Below, piece by piece: positions 44,694-57,080 of a stretch of 64,000 nucleotides of DNA. The stretch lies in NCBI RefSeq assembly GCF_014905175.1, contig NC_057791.1, forward strand, positions 9,310,492 to 9,374,491, in the 5' to 3' direction. The stretch comes from Aphidius gifuensis (taxonomy: Eukaryota; Arthropoda; Insecta; Hymenoptera; Braconidae). The position numbers and the translations under genes were made by a program. The stretch's first letter is position 1. Every line of letters begins with the position of its first letter. A model generated the notes under the pieces. The model saw only the letters and a program-made list of their open reading frames with translations, ran no database searches and was not told the DNA's origin.

Positions 44694-45720
44694 CCCTGGT
44701 GAAAATATTTCTCCGCGATTTCTCCTGAATTTCTCCGCGATTACTCCGAATTTCTCCTCATTTACTCCGAATTTGTCCGTGATTACTCCGAATTTCTTCC
44801 GAATTGACCCATGCGGAGAAATGAGTGGAGAGAGGTATCAAAATTTTTTTCCGAATTTTCTCCGAATCGACTTGGGTAGAGAAACGTTCGGAAATATTTT
44901 TCCACGATGAGAATACGCGAAGAAACATGTGAAAAAGAAAATTTACCGCGGAGAAATTTTTTACGAATTTTCTCCGAATCGATTTGGGCGGAGAAACGTT
45001 CGGAAATATTTTTCCGCGATAAAAGTACGCGGAGAAACGTGTGGAAAAAAAAAATTATCACAGAGAAATTCTTCCGAAATCAACGACGAAGAGAAATTTT
45101 TCCACTTATTTTCCCACATTCATCAATTTGATGAAACGATCACGGGAGTTTTGTAGACCAAGTACCTCAGGTATATCAACTTTTTTGAAAAAAAGTGTCT
45201 TCGAATTTTCATTTTTTTCAAAAAAAATAAACATCATTATGCTTTGCGTTATGTAACAATTAATAATTAGTCATTCTTTTTTTAAATAATTGAAAATTAA
45301 AAAAGTTGGAAAAAAATTGAACAAATGGTGGAGAAAGTTGGAGAAAGGGTAAAGAGATTCGTCCGCCATTTCTCCAACCGTGTGAAAAAAAAATTTTACT
45401 GCTGAGAAATTTTTTCTAAAATCAACGAAGAAGAGAAATTTTTCTTTCGTTTCTCCGAATCAACTTGGGTAAGGGAACATTCGGAAATATTTCTACGCGA
45501 AAAAAAATACACGCGGAGAAACATGTGAAAAAAATAATTTTACCCCGGGGAAATTCTTCCGAAATCAACGACGAGGAGAAAATTTTTCCACTCATTTCTC
45601 CGCATGGGTCAATTTGGGAGAAATTCGGAGTAATCGCGGAGAAATTCGGAGTAACCGCGGAGAAATTTGGAGTAATCACGGAGAAATTCGGAAAAATTCG
45701 GAGAAATATTTTCACCAGGG
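44694..45720. mobile_element. Foldback element built of GGAGAAATTCGGAGTAA repeats
   Basis: CCCTGGTGAAAATATTTCTC and its inverse are the termini. Both arms are themselves tandem series of CGCGGAGAAATTCGGAGTAA-like units, and inner arms (GCGGAGAAACGT, CGACGA.GAGAAATTTTTCC) repeat several times. No duplication longer than AAA is visible at the ends. Arg/Lys-rich frames on both strands are repeat artefacts. Confidence 0.85.
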
Positions 45721-45724
45721 AAAT

Positions 45725-46740
45725 ATCAAAAGAATAGCAGTAGCTAAGAAAAACATGTTTCTAAGAAATTAATGTTGCAACAAACATAATTATTTTGGCT
45801 ACATTAATTCCTTAGCTCCATTTTTTCCTAGGTCCTGCTTGTCCTTGAGATTTTCATATATTAAATAAATAAAATACATGTAATTGTATTTTTAAAAAAT
45901 ACAAATGTCAAAAGAGAAGCAGTAGCTAAGGAAAAGATGTAGCTAAGGAATTACTTAAGCCAAGAAAAGTATGTTTGTAGCATTATTAATTCCTTGGCCA
46001 CAGCTTTTCTGTAGCTACCGCTTTTCTTCGGACATTTTTGTTTTTGAAATAATCAATCACATGTATTTTATTTATTAAATAAATAAAAATCTCAAGGACA
46101 AGCAGAAGCTGAGTAAAGGAAGGACTTACTTGTTCTCGGATTTTTCATTTATACAATAAATAAAAAACATTTAATTCATTATTTCAAAAACAAAAATGTC
46201 CAAAGAAAAGCGGTAGCTACGGAAAAACTGTGGCCAAGGAATTAATAATGGTACAAACATACTTTTCTTGGCTTAAGTAATTCCTTAGCTACATCTTTTC
46301 CTTAGCTACTGCTTGTCTTTTGACATTTGTATTTTTTAAAAATAAAATTACATGTATTTTATTTATTTAATATATGAAAATCTCAAGGACAAGCAGGGTA
46401 AAAAATAGGGAAAAAATGGAGCTAAGGAATTAATGTAGCCAAAATAATTATGTTTGTTGCAACATTAATTTCTTAGACACGTTTTTCTTAGCTACTGCTA
46501 TTCTTTTGATATTTTTGTTGTTAAAATAATGAATCACATGTATTTTATTTATTAAATAAATAAAAATACCAAGGACAAGCAGTAGCTAAGGAAAAGATGG
46601 AGCTAAAGAATTATTGTAGCCAAAAAATTGTGTTTTCAGCAACATCGATTTCTTAGCAACATCTTTTTCTTAGCTACTGCTATTCCTTGCCCATATTTCT
46701 TAAAATTGAAATTACATGTATTTTATTCATTCAATAATAC
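45725..46740. repeat. Series of inverted units with AGCAGTAGCTAAGGAAAAGA
   Basis: At least six alternately oriented copies of a unit containing AAGCAGTAGCTAAGGAAA, GCTAAGGAATTA and ACATGTA.TTTTATTTATTA lie head-to-head and tail-to-tail. Related to 2,173-2,480. Confidence 0.75.
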
Positions 46741-47610
46741 GGAAAAATTTTTTCTGTAGAATGTTTTACGGAATATTACTTTTACCATAATTAGGAGTAG
46801 TTTATTTTAAATTAATAGAAAAAACGTGATTACTGTTCGTATAAACCATTTTAATGGAAAAAAACCGTCATTTTGTGTGAAATCAGAAAAAATCACTGGA
46901 TAACGTCTATGGGCAAGCGCAAAATATACGATCCAGCAGTTTGAGAATTTCTAGTTTAAAGTGCATTCATTCTTAAATTCAACACCGCAAATTTCATATT
47001 TTTCCGATTTTTTTTACGACCTCCAGAAAAAAAAAATTGAAAATCCCAAGAATGCAATGTTATTTCAAATGCAAAAATCAATATTCCAGCGGCACGGGTT
47101 AGAGTTGAGATAAAGCTTCAAAATTTTGCCTATTATTTTTTTTCACGGAATAAAGAAAAAAAAACCCCTAGGAGCAGAATTTTTCGAAAAAAAAAAAAAT
47201 AACGGCCACCCTAATATATATATATACCTCTATACATATATATATATACTTATTTTGTCAATCAACAATTCAATAACGAATGCGTATGACACAATATTAC
47301 ACGAGCGCCGAATATATATTTTACAGTGTAAAAGGTGGTGTCCACTATGCAATTTTCCCAGATATCAGCAAAAAATCTAAATGAATTCAGTTACAATGCT
47401 AATAAGCTAAGGGTTTAAACTCACGATAAGCCTAGTTTCGCTTGTAAAGCGCACTGAGCACGCGCAACAAGTTGGGTTTTGTCGAACTTGTAAACATGGC
47501 CGTCCTAATTCCCATGAAACTAGTAATATGTTTCATCAAAAAAATGAAAATAAATAAAATAATAATAATTTTTTTGAAAAAAACCAGAAACTTAGAAAAA
47601 ATAACGAAGT

Positions 47611-47680
47611 TCCCTCGCCGGGAATCGAACCCGGGTCTTTTGCTTTCCGGGCAAACGCCTTGACCACTAGACCACAGGGC
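47611..47680 (-). tRNA. tRNA-like unit 1 of 3 (probable tRNA-derived repeat)
   Basis: The minus strand reads TGTGGTCTAGTGGTCAAGGC (A-box/D-arm), an anticodon arm with stem TTTGC/GCAAA and 7-base loop CCGGAAA, then a T-arm GACCCGGGTTCGATTCCCGG. Pol III A and B boxes are excellent. The loop lacks U33 and would give GGA, but there is no long serine variable arm, and the acceptor strands pair poorly, so a functional tRNA is doubtful. The unit lies inside a ~171-bp tandem repeat with its own flanking inverted repeat (CTTAGAAAAAATAA / TTATTTTTTCTAAG). Confidence 0.5.
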
Positions 47681-47781
47681 TTCTTATTTTTTCTAAGTTT
47701 CATCAAGTTAACTCCGACGTCCTTCTGTGCGTCAATTCATTTTTTTGAAAAAAACCAGAAACTTAGAAAAAATAACGAAGT

Positions 47782-47851
47782 TCCCCCGCCGGGAATCGAA
47801 CCCGGGTCTTTTGCTTTCCGGGCAAACGCCTTGACCACTAGACCACAGGGC
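47782..47851 (-). tRNA. tRNA-like unit 2 of 3
   Basis: Same sequence as unit 1 except that the 3' acceptor strand reads GGGGGA rather than GAGGGA. Unit spacing 171 bp. Confidence 0.5.
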
Positions 47852-47959
47852 TTCTTATTTTTTCTAAGTTTCATCAAGTTAACTCCGACGTCCTTCTGTG
47901 CGTCAATTCATTTTTTTAAAAAAAAAAAAAAACCAGAATTTTAGAAAAAATAACGAAGT

Positions 47960-48029
47960 TCCCCCGCCGGGAATCGAACCCGGGTCTTTTGCTTTCCGGG
48001 CAAACGCCTTGACCACTAGACCACAGGGC
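47960..48029 (-). tRNA. tRNA-like unit 3 of 3
   Basis: Same as unit 2; spacing 178 bp because of a longer A-run between units. All three carry the same flanks, so they arose by tandem duplication of one tRNA-derived element. Confidence 0.5.
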
Positions 48030-48754
48030 TTCTTATTTTTTCTAAGTTTCATCAAGTTAACTCCGACGTCCTTCTGCGCGTCAATTCATTTTTTTGAAAA
48101 ACAAAAAATTTTAAATAATACTCCCCAGCCATCGTGGTTTTTCTAGTAATTTTACATGTTGCGCATGCTTAGATCACTCAGAATTACGTCAGCCATGTTT
48201 ACAAGCAAAAGTTAGCTTGTCGTGCGTTTGAGCTCTAAGACATTAATTCAATATAATTCAAATACTTTCATAGATTTTCAAAAAAATCACACTTGTAACG
48301 CTCTATTCTTGTCTTTTTTATATGAAACTACTATAATAAAGTTGCAAGGTTGTGACTTGTGACTGCGCATACATTTATGTTGAAAGTGAACGACTACTTA
48401 ATTTCAGTAGATCTGCATTAGTGTGAAAGTCTTTAAATTTTATTTGGGAAGAACCGGGCGGGGTCAAGTATAAAATTTCGTCAAAGATTAAGACTTAATT
48501 ATATGCGTTAAATATTTCCTTCTTGACTTATTTTGGTATTATATCTTTTTGTATCTAAAAAATTAATAAATATCAATATAAAATAAAATTACTATAATCA
48601 CATAATTAGTGGGGATTTCGGATACTTGACGCTCCTTTTTGTAAAAAAAACTGTGTTTCTTTTTTTGTTTAGATATCACATCTTTTTGTAAAGTCCTTCA
48701 ATCATTTGATAGAAAAAACTATAATATTAAGAAGTATATAAAATTACTTGGTAC

Positions 48755-49872
48755 TGTAATGTCCTGCGGTAAGCGCCGAACTTTTTTTTATTTTAGATAA
48801 ATTGTATTTTATAAAATTATATATTCAGGGTCCAATTGGATACCCCTAGCTCCATCTTATGAATTATAAGGGTAACATTTAAGGGAGCAAACGCATCCCC
48901 GAGCATCCCCGGATATTCCCGACCTACCCTACGGTCAGCTTGTGCCATTGACCCAGGATATCGATCAGTTCACTGGGATCTCTGATCCTGTGACTACCAG
49001 CTCTAACTGCTTTAACTGCTTTAATAAGTGTTTTACAAGGTTTTAGAATAATTTTAAGAGTCACCAGCCGAAAACTGTAAGTTACATTTATCCAATATTT
49101 CATTGATTTATTTTGCTTTAATATTTTTAATTATCTTTGCGTAATATTTGGTTACGCAAATTATTAATTTAAACTAATTAAAATCATACTGGATATAACT
49201 GGTAATAAATTCAGACCGCATGGTCTAAGTTGTCTTGTTCTTTTAAATTAAATTCAAGTGCATACTTTTTGTGTTAAATTATTTAATCAAATAAATATTG
49301 AATAAAGTAAATTATAGTTGGCCGATTTAAGCAAGAATTTGCTTGTTAAAAATACTTAATTATTTTAAATATAACAATCAACGACCTCGTGGTCATGAAT
49401 TTGGTCTTAACTACGACCTGTAAAGTATAGTAAAGCGTTTTATGTAATTATTAAATCAAACAAATGTAAAAGTGAACTTCGTTATAATTTTTATTGTAAA
49501 TTCAGTGTTACACAAGTGCGTCGATTATCTCAAGGTCCACGCCGGTCCAAATTTAAATATGTCATACTCAACATCAATACTATTGGTAGACTCGTGGTAT
49601 TTTTATAATAAATTTACCATTTTATTTAACATTATATGTTTTGTGTTTGACTCAAGTTCTTATAAATTATTTGTGTTTAATTTGTGTACTATTCTCGCGT
49701 ATTTTTCAGGTTCCTTTTTACCTCTCCCTACATTACGTAATTATTATCCCCTACCTTTCTAATGTTCCTTCACTGGGCAGGATAAACAGGGTTAATTAAA
49801 ATACATATCTAGTTGGATTATTTTACAGGGCAATATTGATTGTCTAATAAGTAATCCGGCTACGATATTTCA
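48755..49872 (+). repeat. 5' LTR (1,118 bp)
   Basis: Starts TGTAATGTCCTGCGGTAAGC and ends GGCTACGATATTTCA. Differences from the 3' LTR visible by eye are one 5-base indel near position 11 and two or three substitutions. A ~96-residue frame inside (49,472-49,762) is identical in both LTRs and is not a separate gene. Confidence 0.95.
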
Positions 49873-49890
49873 TGGGGGCTCGTCCGGTGT
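49873..49890 (+). promoter_or_regulatory. Primer binding site, tRNA-Pro type
   Basis: TGGGGGCTCGTCCGGTGT begins at the first base after the LTR. Its first 15 bases equal the tRNA-Pro 3'-end complement used as primer site by murine leukaemia virus-type retroviruses (TGGGGGCTCGTCCGGGAT). The exact adjacency to the LTR end makes a chance match unlikely. Confidence 0.85.
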
Positions 49891-50609
49891 CAAGATAAAA
49901 AAATGCGTTCGCGGAGGGTAAAATCAAGCCGGAGAAATTAGTACGCGCGCGGAAAATACGGGGAAATTCTGGGAATTTTTTTTTGAGGGAGAAAAATTGT
50001 TTAAATAAATTATTTCAAAAAAAAAAGGGGAAGTAAAAGGAGAAATTGTTTACAGGAGAATTTTAAAACGTGGAAAAAAAAAAAAAAAAAAAAAAAAGAA
50101 AAATACAAGAGAGAAAATAAATAAAATAAATAAAATAAATAAAATTGCCATTGTGATAAAGGGATTTGCAGAAGCGTGCAGAGCTTGCAACAATAAAATT
50201 TAATGGGACCTTCGGGAAAACATTAAAATTTTATTTTTTTTTAATGTTTCCGGTCCCTTCTTTTATTTTATCTACCTAGCTACCTGGGGTGTTGTTGGGT
50301 TTTTCCCAATCCTTAATGGTTTTTGCCACGGTCAAATACCCCCCTTTCACTGAAGCGATAACCGGTAACTGGGCCTAAAAAAAAAAAAAGAAGAAAGAAG
50401 AAAGAGAAAGGAAAAGAGAGAAAATAATAAAATAAAATAATAGCATGAAAAATAGTGCATGAATAATTTTAAAACTCTGCCCGCTTTTAATTAAGTTGTT
50501 AATTTTTTTTCTTATAATTTATAATTAATATGGAATGAAACATACAATAATAACATCAACAAAACAAACAACGTAAGTGAGTGAGGGGAAGATAAATTAA
50601 ATGGGGACA

Positions 50610-52090
50610 ATTAATTATTTATGAAATAATAATAAATAATATTTCAACTTATTTTTAATAATTGAATCCCACTTTTGGTAATTATTACTAATATAGTAAT
50701 AATTAAAAATATTTTGATTTTACATAAATAATTGGAAATTAATATTCCCATTTAAATAAATTATTATTTTACAATAATAATTCAACAATATTTCAATTTT
50801 ATTTAAATAATTAATTCCCCTTTTTGACAATTATTACTAATAAAGTAATAATTAGTAATATTTTGATTTGACATAAATAATTGGTATTTAATATTACCAT
50901 TTAAATAAATTATTATTTTATAATCATTATTCAACAACGTTTCAATTTTATTTAAATAATTAATTCCCCTTAATGATAATTATTACTAATAAAGTAATAA
51001 TTAGTAATATTTTGATTTGACATAAATAATTGGTATTTAATATTACCATTTAAATAAATTATTATTTTACAATAATAATTCAACAATATTTCAATTTTAT
51101 TTAAATAATTAATTCCCCTTTTTGACAATTATTACTAATAAAGTAATAATTAGTGATATTTTGATTTGACATAAATAATTGGTATTTAATATTACCATTT
51201 AAATAAATTATTATTTTACAATAATAATTCAACAACGTTTCAATTTTATTTAAATAATTAATTCCCCTTAATGACAATTATTACTAATAAAGTAATAATT
51301 AATAATATTTTGATTTTACATAAACAATTGGAAATTAATATTCCCATTTAAATGAATTATTATTTTACAATAATAATTCAACAACGTTTCAATTTTATTT
51401 AAATAATTAATTCCCCTTAATGACAATTATTACTAATAAAGTAATAATTAATAATATTTTGATTTTACATAAACAATTGGTAATTAATATTCCCATTTCA
51501 ATAAATTATTATTTTACAATAATAATTCAACAACATTTCAATTTTATTTAAATAATTAATTCCCCTTTTTGACAATTATTACTAATAAAGTAATAATTAA
51601 TAATATTTTGATTTTTTATAAATAATTGGAAATTAATATTCCCATTTAAATAAATTATTATTTTATAATAATAATTCAACAACGTTTTAATTTTATTTAA
51701 ATAATTAATTCCCCTTTTTGACAAATATTACTAATAAAGTAATAATTAATAATACTTGGATTTTTTATAAATAATTGGAAATTAATATTCCCATTTAAAT
51801 AAATTATTATTTTATAATAATAATTCAACAACGTTTCAATTTTATTTAAATAATTAATGCCCCTTAACGATAATTATTACTAATAAAGTAATAATTAATA
51901 ATATTTTGAATTTTTATAAATAATTGGAAATTAATACTCCCATTTAAATAAATTATTATTTTACAATAATAATTCAACAACATTTCAATTTTATTTAAAT
52001 AATTAACTCCCCTTAATGATAATTATTACTAATAAAGTAATAATTAATAATATGTTGATTTTGCATAAACAATTGGGAACTAATATTCCT
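50610..52090. repeat. Leader array A: 149-bp tandem repeat, ~10 units
   Basis: TTAATTCCCC landmarks fall at 50811, 50960, 51109, 51258 and 51407, a period of exactly 149. Each unit holds TTATTACTAATAAAGTAATA and ATTCAACAACGTTTCAATTT. The edges are more diverged than the centre. Confidence 0.95.
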
Positions 52091-53700
52091 ATTTTTAATA
52101 TTTTGACTCCTTTTTACAATTTAAATAAATAACCGATTTTATTTTAATAATCGATATATTAAAATTCCCTTTTTAAATATTTCAACATTTTTACAATTTT
52201 AATAAATAAATAATCGATTTTATCGAGATAATCGATATATTTAATTTCCCTTTTTAATATTTTGACATTTGTACAATTTTAACAAATAAACAATCGATTT
52301 AAGTAAAATAATCGATATAGTAAATTTCCCTTATTAATATTTTGACTTTCATATACAATTTTAATAAATAAATAATCGATTTTATTTTAATAATCGATAT
52401 ATTAAATTCCCTTTTTAAATATTGCGACATTTTTACAATATTAATAAATAAATAATCGATTTTATTTTAATAATCGATATATTAAATTCCCTTTTTAAAT
52501 ATTGCGACATTTTTACAATATTAATAAATAAATAATCGATTTTATTTTAATAATCGATATATTAAATTCCCTTTTTAAATATTGCGACAGTTTTACAATA
52601 TTAATAAATAAATAATCGATTTTATTTTAATAATCGATATATTAAATTCCCTTTTTAAATATTGCGACATTTTTACAATTTTAAATAAATAAATAATCGA
52701 TTTTATTTTAATAATCGATATATTAAAATTCCCTTTTTAAATATTTCAACATTTTTACAATTTTAATAAATAAATAATCGATTTTATCGAGATAATCGAT
52801 ATATTTAATTTCCCTGTTTATTTTCGACATTTTAATAAATAAATAATCGATTTTATTTAAATAAATGATATAATTAATTCCCCTTTTTAATATTTCGACA
52901 TTTATAAACTTTTAAATAAATAAATAATTGATTTTATGGAAATAATCGATATATTGAATTTCCCTTTAAATATTTTGGACAATTTTTTTTTAACAATCGA
53001 TTTTATTAAAATAATCGATATATATTAAATTTCTCTTTTAATATTTTTACCTTTTATACAATTTAAATAATCGATTTTATGGAAATAATCGATATATTGA
53101 ATTCCCCTTTTAATATTTTGTTCAATTTTTGTTTACAATTTTAACAAATAAATAATCGATTATATGGAAATAATCGATATATTGAATTTCCCTTTTAATA
53201 TTTTGACAATTTTTTTTTAACAATCGATTTTATTAAAATAATCGATATATATTAAATTTCTCTTTTAATATTTTGACCTTTTATACAATTTAAATAAATA
53301 AATAATCGATTTTATGGAAATAATCGATATAGTAAATTTCCCTTTTTAATATTTTGACATTTGTACAATTTTAACAAATAAACAATCGATCTTAGTAAAA
53401 TAATCGATATAGTAAATTTCCCTTTTTAATATTTTGACTTTCTATACAATTTAAATAAATAAATAATCGATTTTATTTTAATAATTGATAATTTAAATTC
53501 CCTTGTTATATATTGCGACATTTTTATAAACTTTTAATAAATAAATAATCGATTTTATGGAAATAATCGATATAGTAAGATATTCTTTTTATATTTATTT
53601 CAACATGTACACATGTTTAATAAATAAAAGATCGATCCTATTTAGATAGTCAATATATCGTTGGACCAATTATAACATTTTAACAAATTACACATCGTAG
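52091..53700. repeat. Leader array B: ~80-bp AATCGAT repeat, ~20 units
   Basis: Units of TAATCGATTTTATTTTAATA followed by ATCGATATATTAAATTCCCT recur every 80 bp in the best-preserved part (52,391, 52,471, 52,551) and 65-85 bp elsewhere. Each carries two ATCGA(T) sites facing each other. Confidence 0.9.
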
Positions 53701-53869
53701 GTTAATACGATTTCGATTTTGTAGTAATAATCGATAAATTGATAATAATTTTTTTTTTATTTTAAAATTTAAACAATCTAAATAATAAATTATCGATGCA
53801 TGGTCAATAATCGATAGTTAATATCTACGCTTGAATAATATTTTAATCTTTTTTGGTAATTGTTTATAA

Positions 53870-55930
53870 TATTTCGAGTTTGTCCGAATATTTTAAAATT
53901 TTTTTTTTGTTTATAATATTTCGAGTTTGTCCGAATATTTTTATTTTTTCTGGTTATTGTATTCCGAGTTTGTCCGAATATTTTAATTTTTTTGGTAATT
54001 GTTTATAATATTTCGAGTTTGTCCGAATATTTTAAATTTTTTTTGTTTATAATATTTCGAGTTTGTCCGAATATTTTAAATTTTCCTGGTTATTGTATTC
54101 CGAGTTTGTCCGAATATTTTAATTTTTTTTGGTAATTGTTTATAATATTTCGAGTTTGTCCGAATATTTTAAAATTTTTTTTTGTTGTTTATAATATTTC
54201 GAGTTTGTCCGGATATTCTAATTTTTTTTTTGGTTATTGTATTCCGAGTTTGTCCGAATATTTTAATTTTTTTTTTGGTAATTGTTTATAATATTTCGAG
54301 TTTGTCCGAATATTTTAAAATTTTTTTGGTTATTGTATTCCGAGTTTGTCCGAATATTTTAATTTTTTTGTTGTTTATAATATTTCGAGTGTGTCCGAAT
54401 ATTTTAAATTTTCTTGGTTATAATATTTCGAGTTTGTCCGGATATTCTAATTTTTTTTTTGGTTATTGTATTCCGAGTTTGTCCGAATATTTTAATTTTT
54501 TTTTTGGTAATTGTTTATAATATTTCGAGTTTATCCGAATATTTTAAAATTTTTTTATGGTTGTTTATAATATTTCGAGTGTGTCCGAATATTTTAAATT
54601 TTTTTTGATTATAATATTTCGAGTTTGTCCGAATATTTTAAATTTTCCTGGTTATTGTATTCCGAGTTTGTCCGAATATTTGAATTTTTTTTCTGGTTAT
54701 TGTATTTCGAGTTTGTCCGAATATTTTAAATTTTTTTTTGGTTATTGTTTATAATATTTCGAGTTTGTCCGAATATTTTAAATTTGTAATTGTTTATAAT
54801 ATTTCAAGTTTGTCCGAATATTTAAAATTTTTTTTTGGTAATTGTTTATAATATTTCGAGTTTGTCCGAATATTTAAAATTTTTTTTTTAGTTTATAATA
54901 TTTCGAGTTTGTCCGAATATTTTTATTTTTTCTGGTTATTGTATTCCGAGTTTGTCCGAATATTTTAATTTTTTTGGTAATTGTTTATAATATTTCGAGT
55001 TTGTCCGAATATTTTAAATTTTTTTTGTTTATAATATTTCGAGTTTGTCCGAATATTTTAAATTTTCCTGGTTATTGTATTCCGAGTTTGTCCGAATATT
55101 TTAATTTTTTTTGGTAATTGTTTATAATATTTCGAGTTTGTCCGAATATTTTAAAATTTTTTTTTGTTGTTTATAATATTTCGAGTTTGTCCGGATATTC
55201 TAATTTTTTTTTTGGTTATAATATTTCGAGTTTGTCCGAATATTTTAATTTTTTTTTTTGGTAATTGTTTATAATATTTCGAGTTTGTCCGAATATTTTA
55301 AATTTTTTTGGTAATTGTTTATAATATTTCGAGTTTGTCCGAATATTTTAATTTTTTTTTGTTGTTTATAATATTTCGAGTGTGTCCGAATATTTTAAAT
55401 TTTTTTTTGGTTATAATATTTCGAGTTTGTCCGAATATTTTAATTTTTTTGGTAATTGTTTATAATATTTCGAGTTTGTCCGAATATTTTAAATTTTTTT
55501 GGTAATTGTTTATAATATTTCGAGTTTGTCCGAATATTTTAAAATTTTAAAACATCTGTTAATAATATTTCGAGTTTGTCCGAATATTTAAATTTTTATT
55601 TTAAGCATTTGTTTATAATAGTTCGAGTGTGTCCGAATATTTTAATTCTTTTTAAAAAGCTTTCGTTTATAATATTTCGAGTGTGTCCGAATATTTTAAT
55701 TTTTTTAAAGCGTTTGTTTATAATATTTCGAGTTTGTCCGAATATATTAATTTTTTTTTAAAGCTTTTGTTTATAATATTTCGAGTTTGTCCGAATATTT
55801 TAATTTTTTTTTAAAAGCGCTTGTTTATAATATTTCGAGTTTGTCCGAATATTTGCAATTTTATTTAACCATTTGTTTATAATATTTCGAGTGTGTCCGA
55901 ATATTTTAATTTTCTTAAATCAATTGTTGA
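53870..55930. repeat. Leader array C: ~50-bp CGAGTTTGTCCGAATA repeat, ~40 units
   Basis: Unit core TATTTCGAGTTTGTCCGAAT followed by a T-run of variable length and GGTTATTG or GTTTATAA. Two subtypes alternate (ATTTCGAG and ATTCCGAG), pointing to higher-order expansion; the block 53,930-54,240 is repeated at 54,910-55,200. Confidence 0.9.
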
Positions 55931-57030
55931 TAATATTTTGAGTGTGTCTCGATTATTTTAATTTCTTTCAAAAACCGTTTGTCGATAATAATTTTGAGTG
56001 TCTCTCGAATATTCTAATTTTTTTCAAATCATTTGTTAATAACACTTTGAATTTGTCTCAAATATTCTAATTTTTTTTCAATATCATTTGTTGATAATTA
56101 TTGTTCATATAATAACAACTAATACTATTTTGTAATTTGTTTTCGAATATTTCAATTTTTTATATTGTATATTTATAATTGTGTGTCTCGATTATTTTAA
56201 TTTCTTTTAAAATCGTGTGTCGATTTTACTTTGAATTTGTTTCGAATATTTTAATTTTCTTAAATTGTTTATCGATTATATTTTGAATGTGTTCCAAATA
56301 TTTTTATTTTGTTTAAATCGTGTGTCGATTTTACTTTGAATTTGTTTCGAATATTTTAATTTTCTTAAATTGTTTATCGATTATATTTTGAATGTGTTCC
56401 AAATATTTTTATTTTGTTTAAATCGTGTGTCGATTTTACTTTGAATTTGTGTCGAATATTTTAATTTTCTTAAATCGGTCGTCGATTATATTTTGAATGT
56501 GTTTCAAATATTTTAATTTTTAATCGTTGTGTCGATTATATTTTGAATGTGTTTCTAATAATTTTATTTTGTTTAAATCATTTGTCAATAATAGTTTGAA
56601 ATTGTTTCGAATATTTTAATTTCCTTAAATCGTTTGTCAAGTATATTTTGAATGTGTTTCAAATAATTTTAATTTGTTTAAATCGTGTGTCGATTATATT
56701 TTGATATTTTGAATGTGTTTCAAATATTTTAATTTTTATCGTGTGTCGATTTTATTTTGGATGTGTTTCAAATATTTTAATTTTTATCGTGTGTCGATTT
56801 TATTTTGAATGAGTTTCAAATATTTTTATTTTTATTTTTTTTTGATAATATTTTGAATGTGTTTTGAATATTTTTATTTTTTTTAAAAAAATCATTTTGT
56901 CGATAATACTTTGAATGAGTTTCGAATATTTAATTTTTTTTATTTTGTTGATAATATTTCGGAAGTGTTTCGAATATTTTTAATTTTTTTTTAAATCATT
57001 GGTAGATAATATTTTTGAGTTTGTAAGATT
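55931..57030. repeat. Leader array D: degenerate ~58-bp repeat related to C
   Basis: Units with TGTGTCGATT.TA.TTTGAAT and TTTCGAATATTTTAATTTT grade out of array C and become more diverged toward the gag start. A short block (56,207-56,310) is repeated at 56,315-56,420. Confidence 0.8.
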
Positions 57031-57080
57031 AAAAAAGGTTAATTAAAAAGATTCCCTAAATTTATTTCAAATAGTCAAAC

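Larger units (their letters stand above)
44218..47211. mobile_element. TA-flanked foldback element with ~460-bp TIRs
   Basis: GGGTGGCCGTTATTTTTTTT at the left and the inverse at 47,192-47,211 begin long arms (44,218-44,672 and 46,750-47,211). They pair through CCGTGCCGCTGGAATATTGA and ACGTTATCCAGTGATTTTTT. TA lies outside each end (44,216-44,217, 47,212-47,213). It is nested within the 43,819 element and holds two smaller inverted structures. Confidence 0.9.
43819..48672. mobile_element. Large foldback element with ~250-bp terminal inverted repeats
   Basis: CTAAACAAAAAAAGAAACAC and the next ~250 bp (through CAAGTATTCGAAATCCCC and TTGACCCCGCCCGGTTCTTC to ~44,068) recur inverted at 48,430-48,672 with few differences. 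Flanks show at most a 3-bp ATA duplication. The interior is filled by further insertions (44,218-47,211) and tRNA-like units; no transposase is seen. Another single terminal copy is at 17,636. Confidence 0.85.

Noticed and set aside
44783..45737. Overlapping Arg/Lys/Phe-rich frames on both strands
   Set aside because: Products of the palindromic GGAGAAATTCGG repeat; both strands are open because the element is self-complementary.
47472..48146. Frames containing PPPGIEPGSFAFRANALTTRPQ
   Set aside because: This peptide is the translation of the opposite strand of the tRNA-like units, a common false prediction; not a protein gene.
49472..49762. 96-residue frame, duplicated at 62,339-62,629
   Set aside because: Lies wholly within the LTRs; identical because the LTRs are identical. 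Older LTR copies (18.9 kb) do not preserve the frame.
54182..55761. Several open frames with repeated FRVCPNILIFF-type peptides
   Set aside because: Direct translation of array C; the peptide periodicity is that of the DNA repeat and there is no independent coding signal.
53870..55930. CRISPR-like appearance: short conserved unit at regular spacing
   Set aside because: The intervals between conserved cores are T-runs and the repeated GGTTATTG/GTTTATAA, not unique spacers, and the genome is eukaryotic. It is a tandem repeat.
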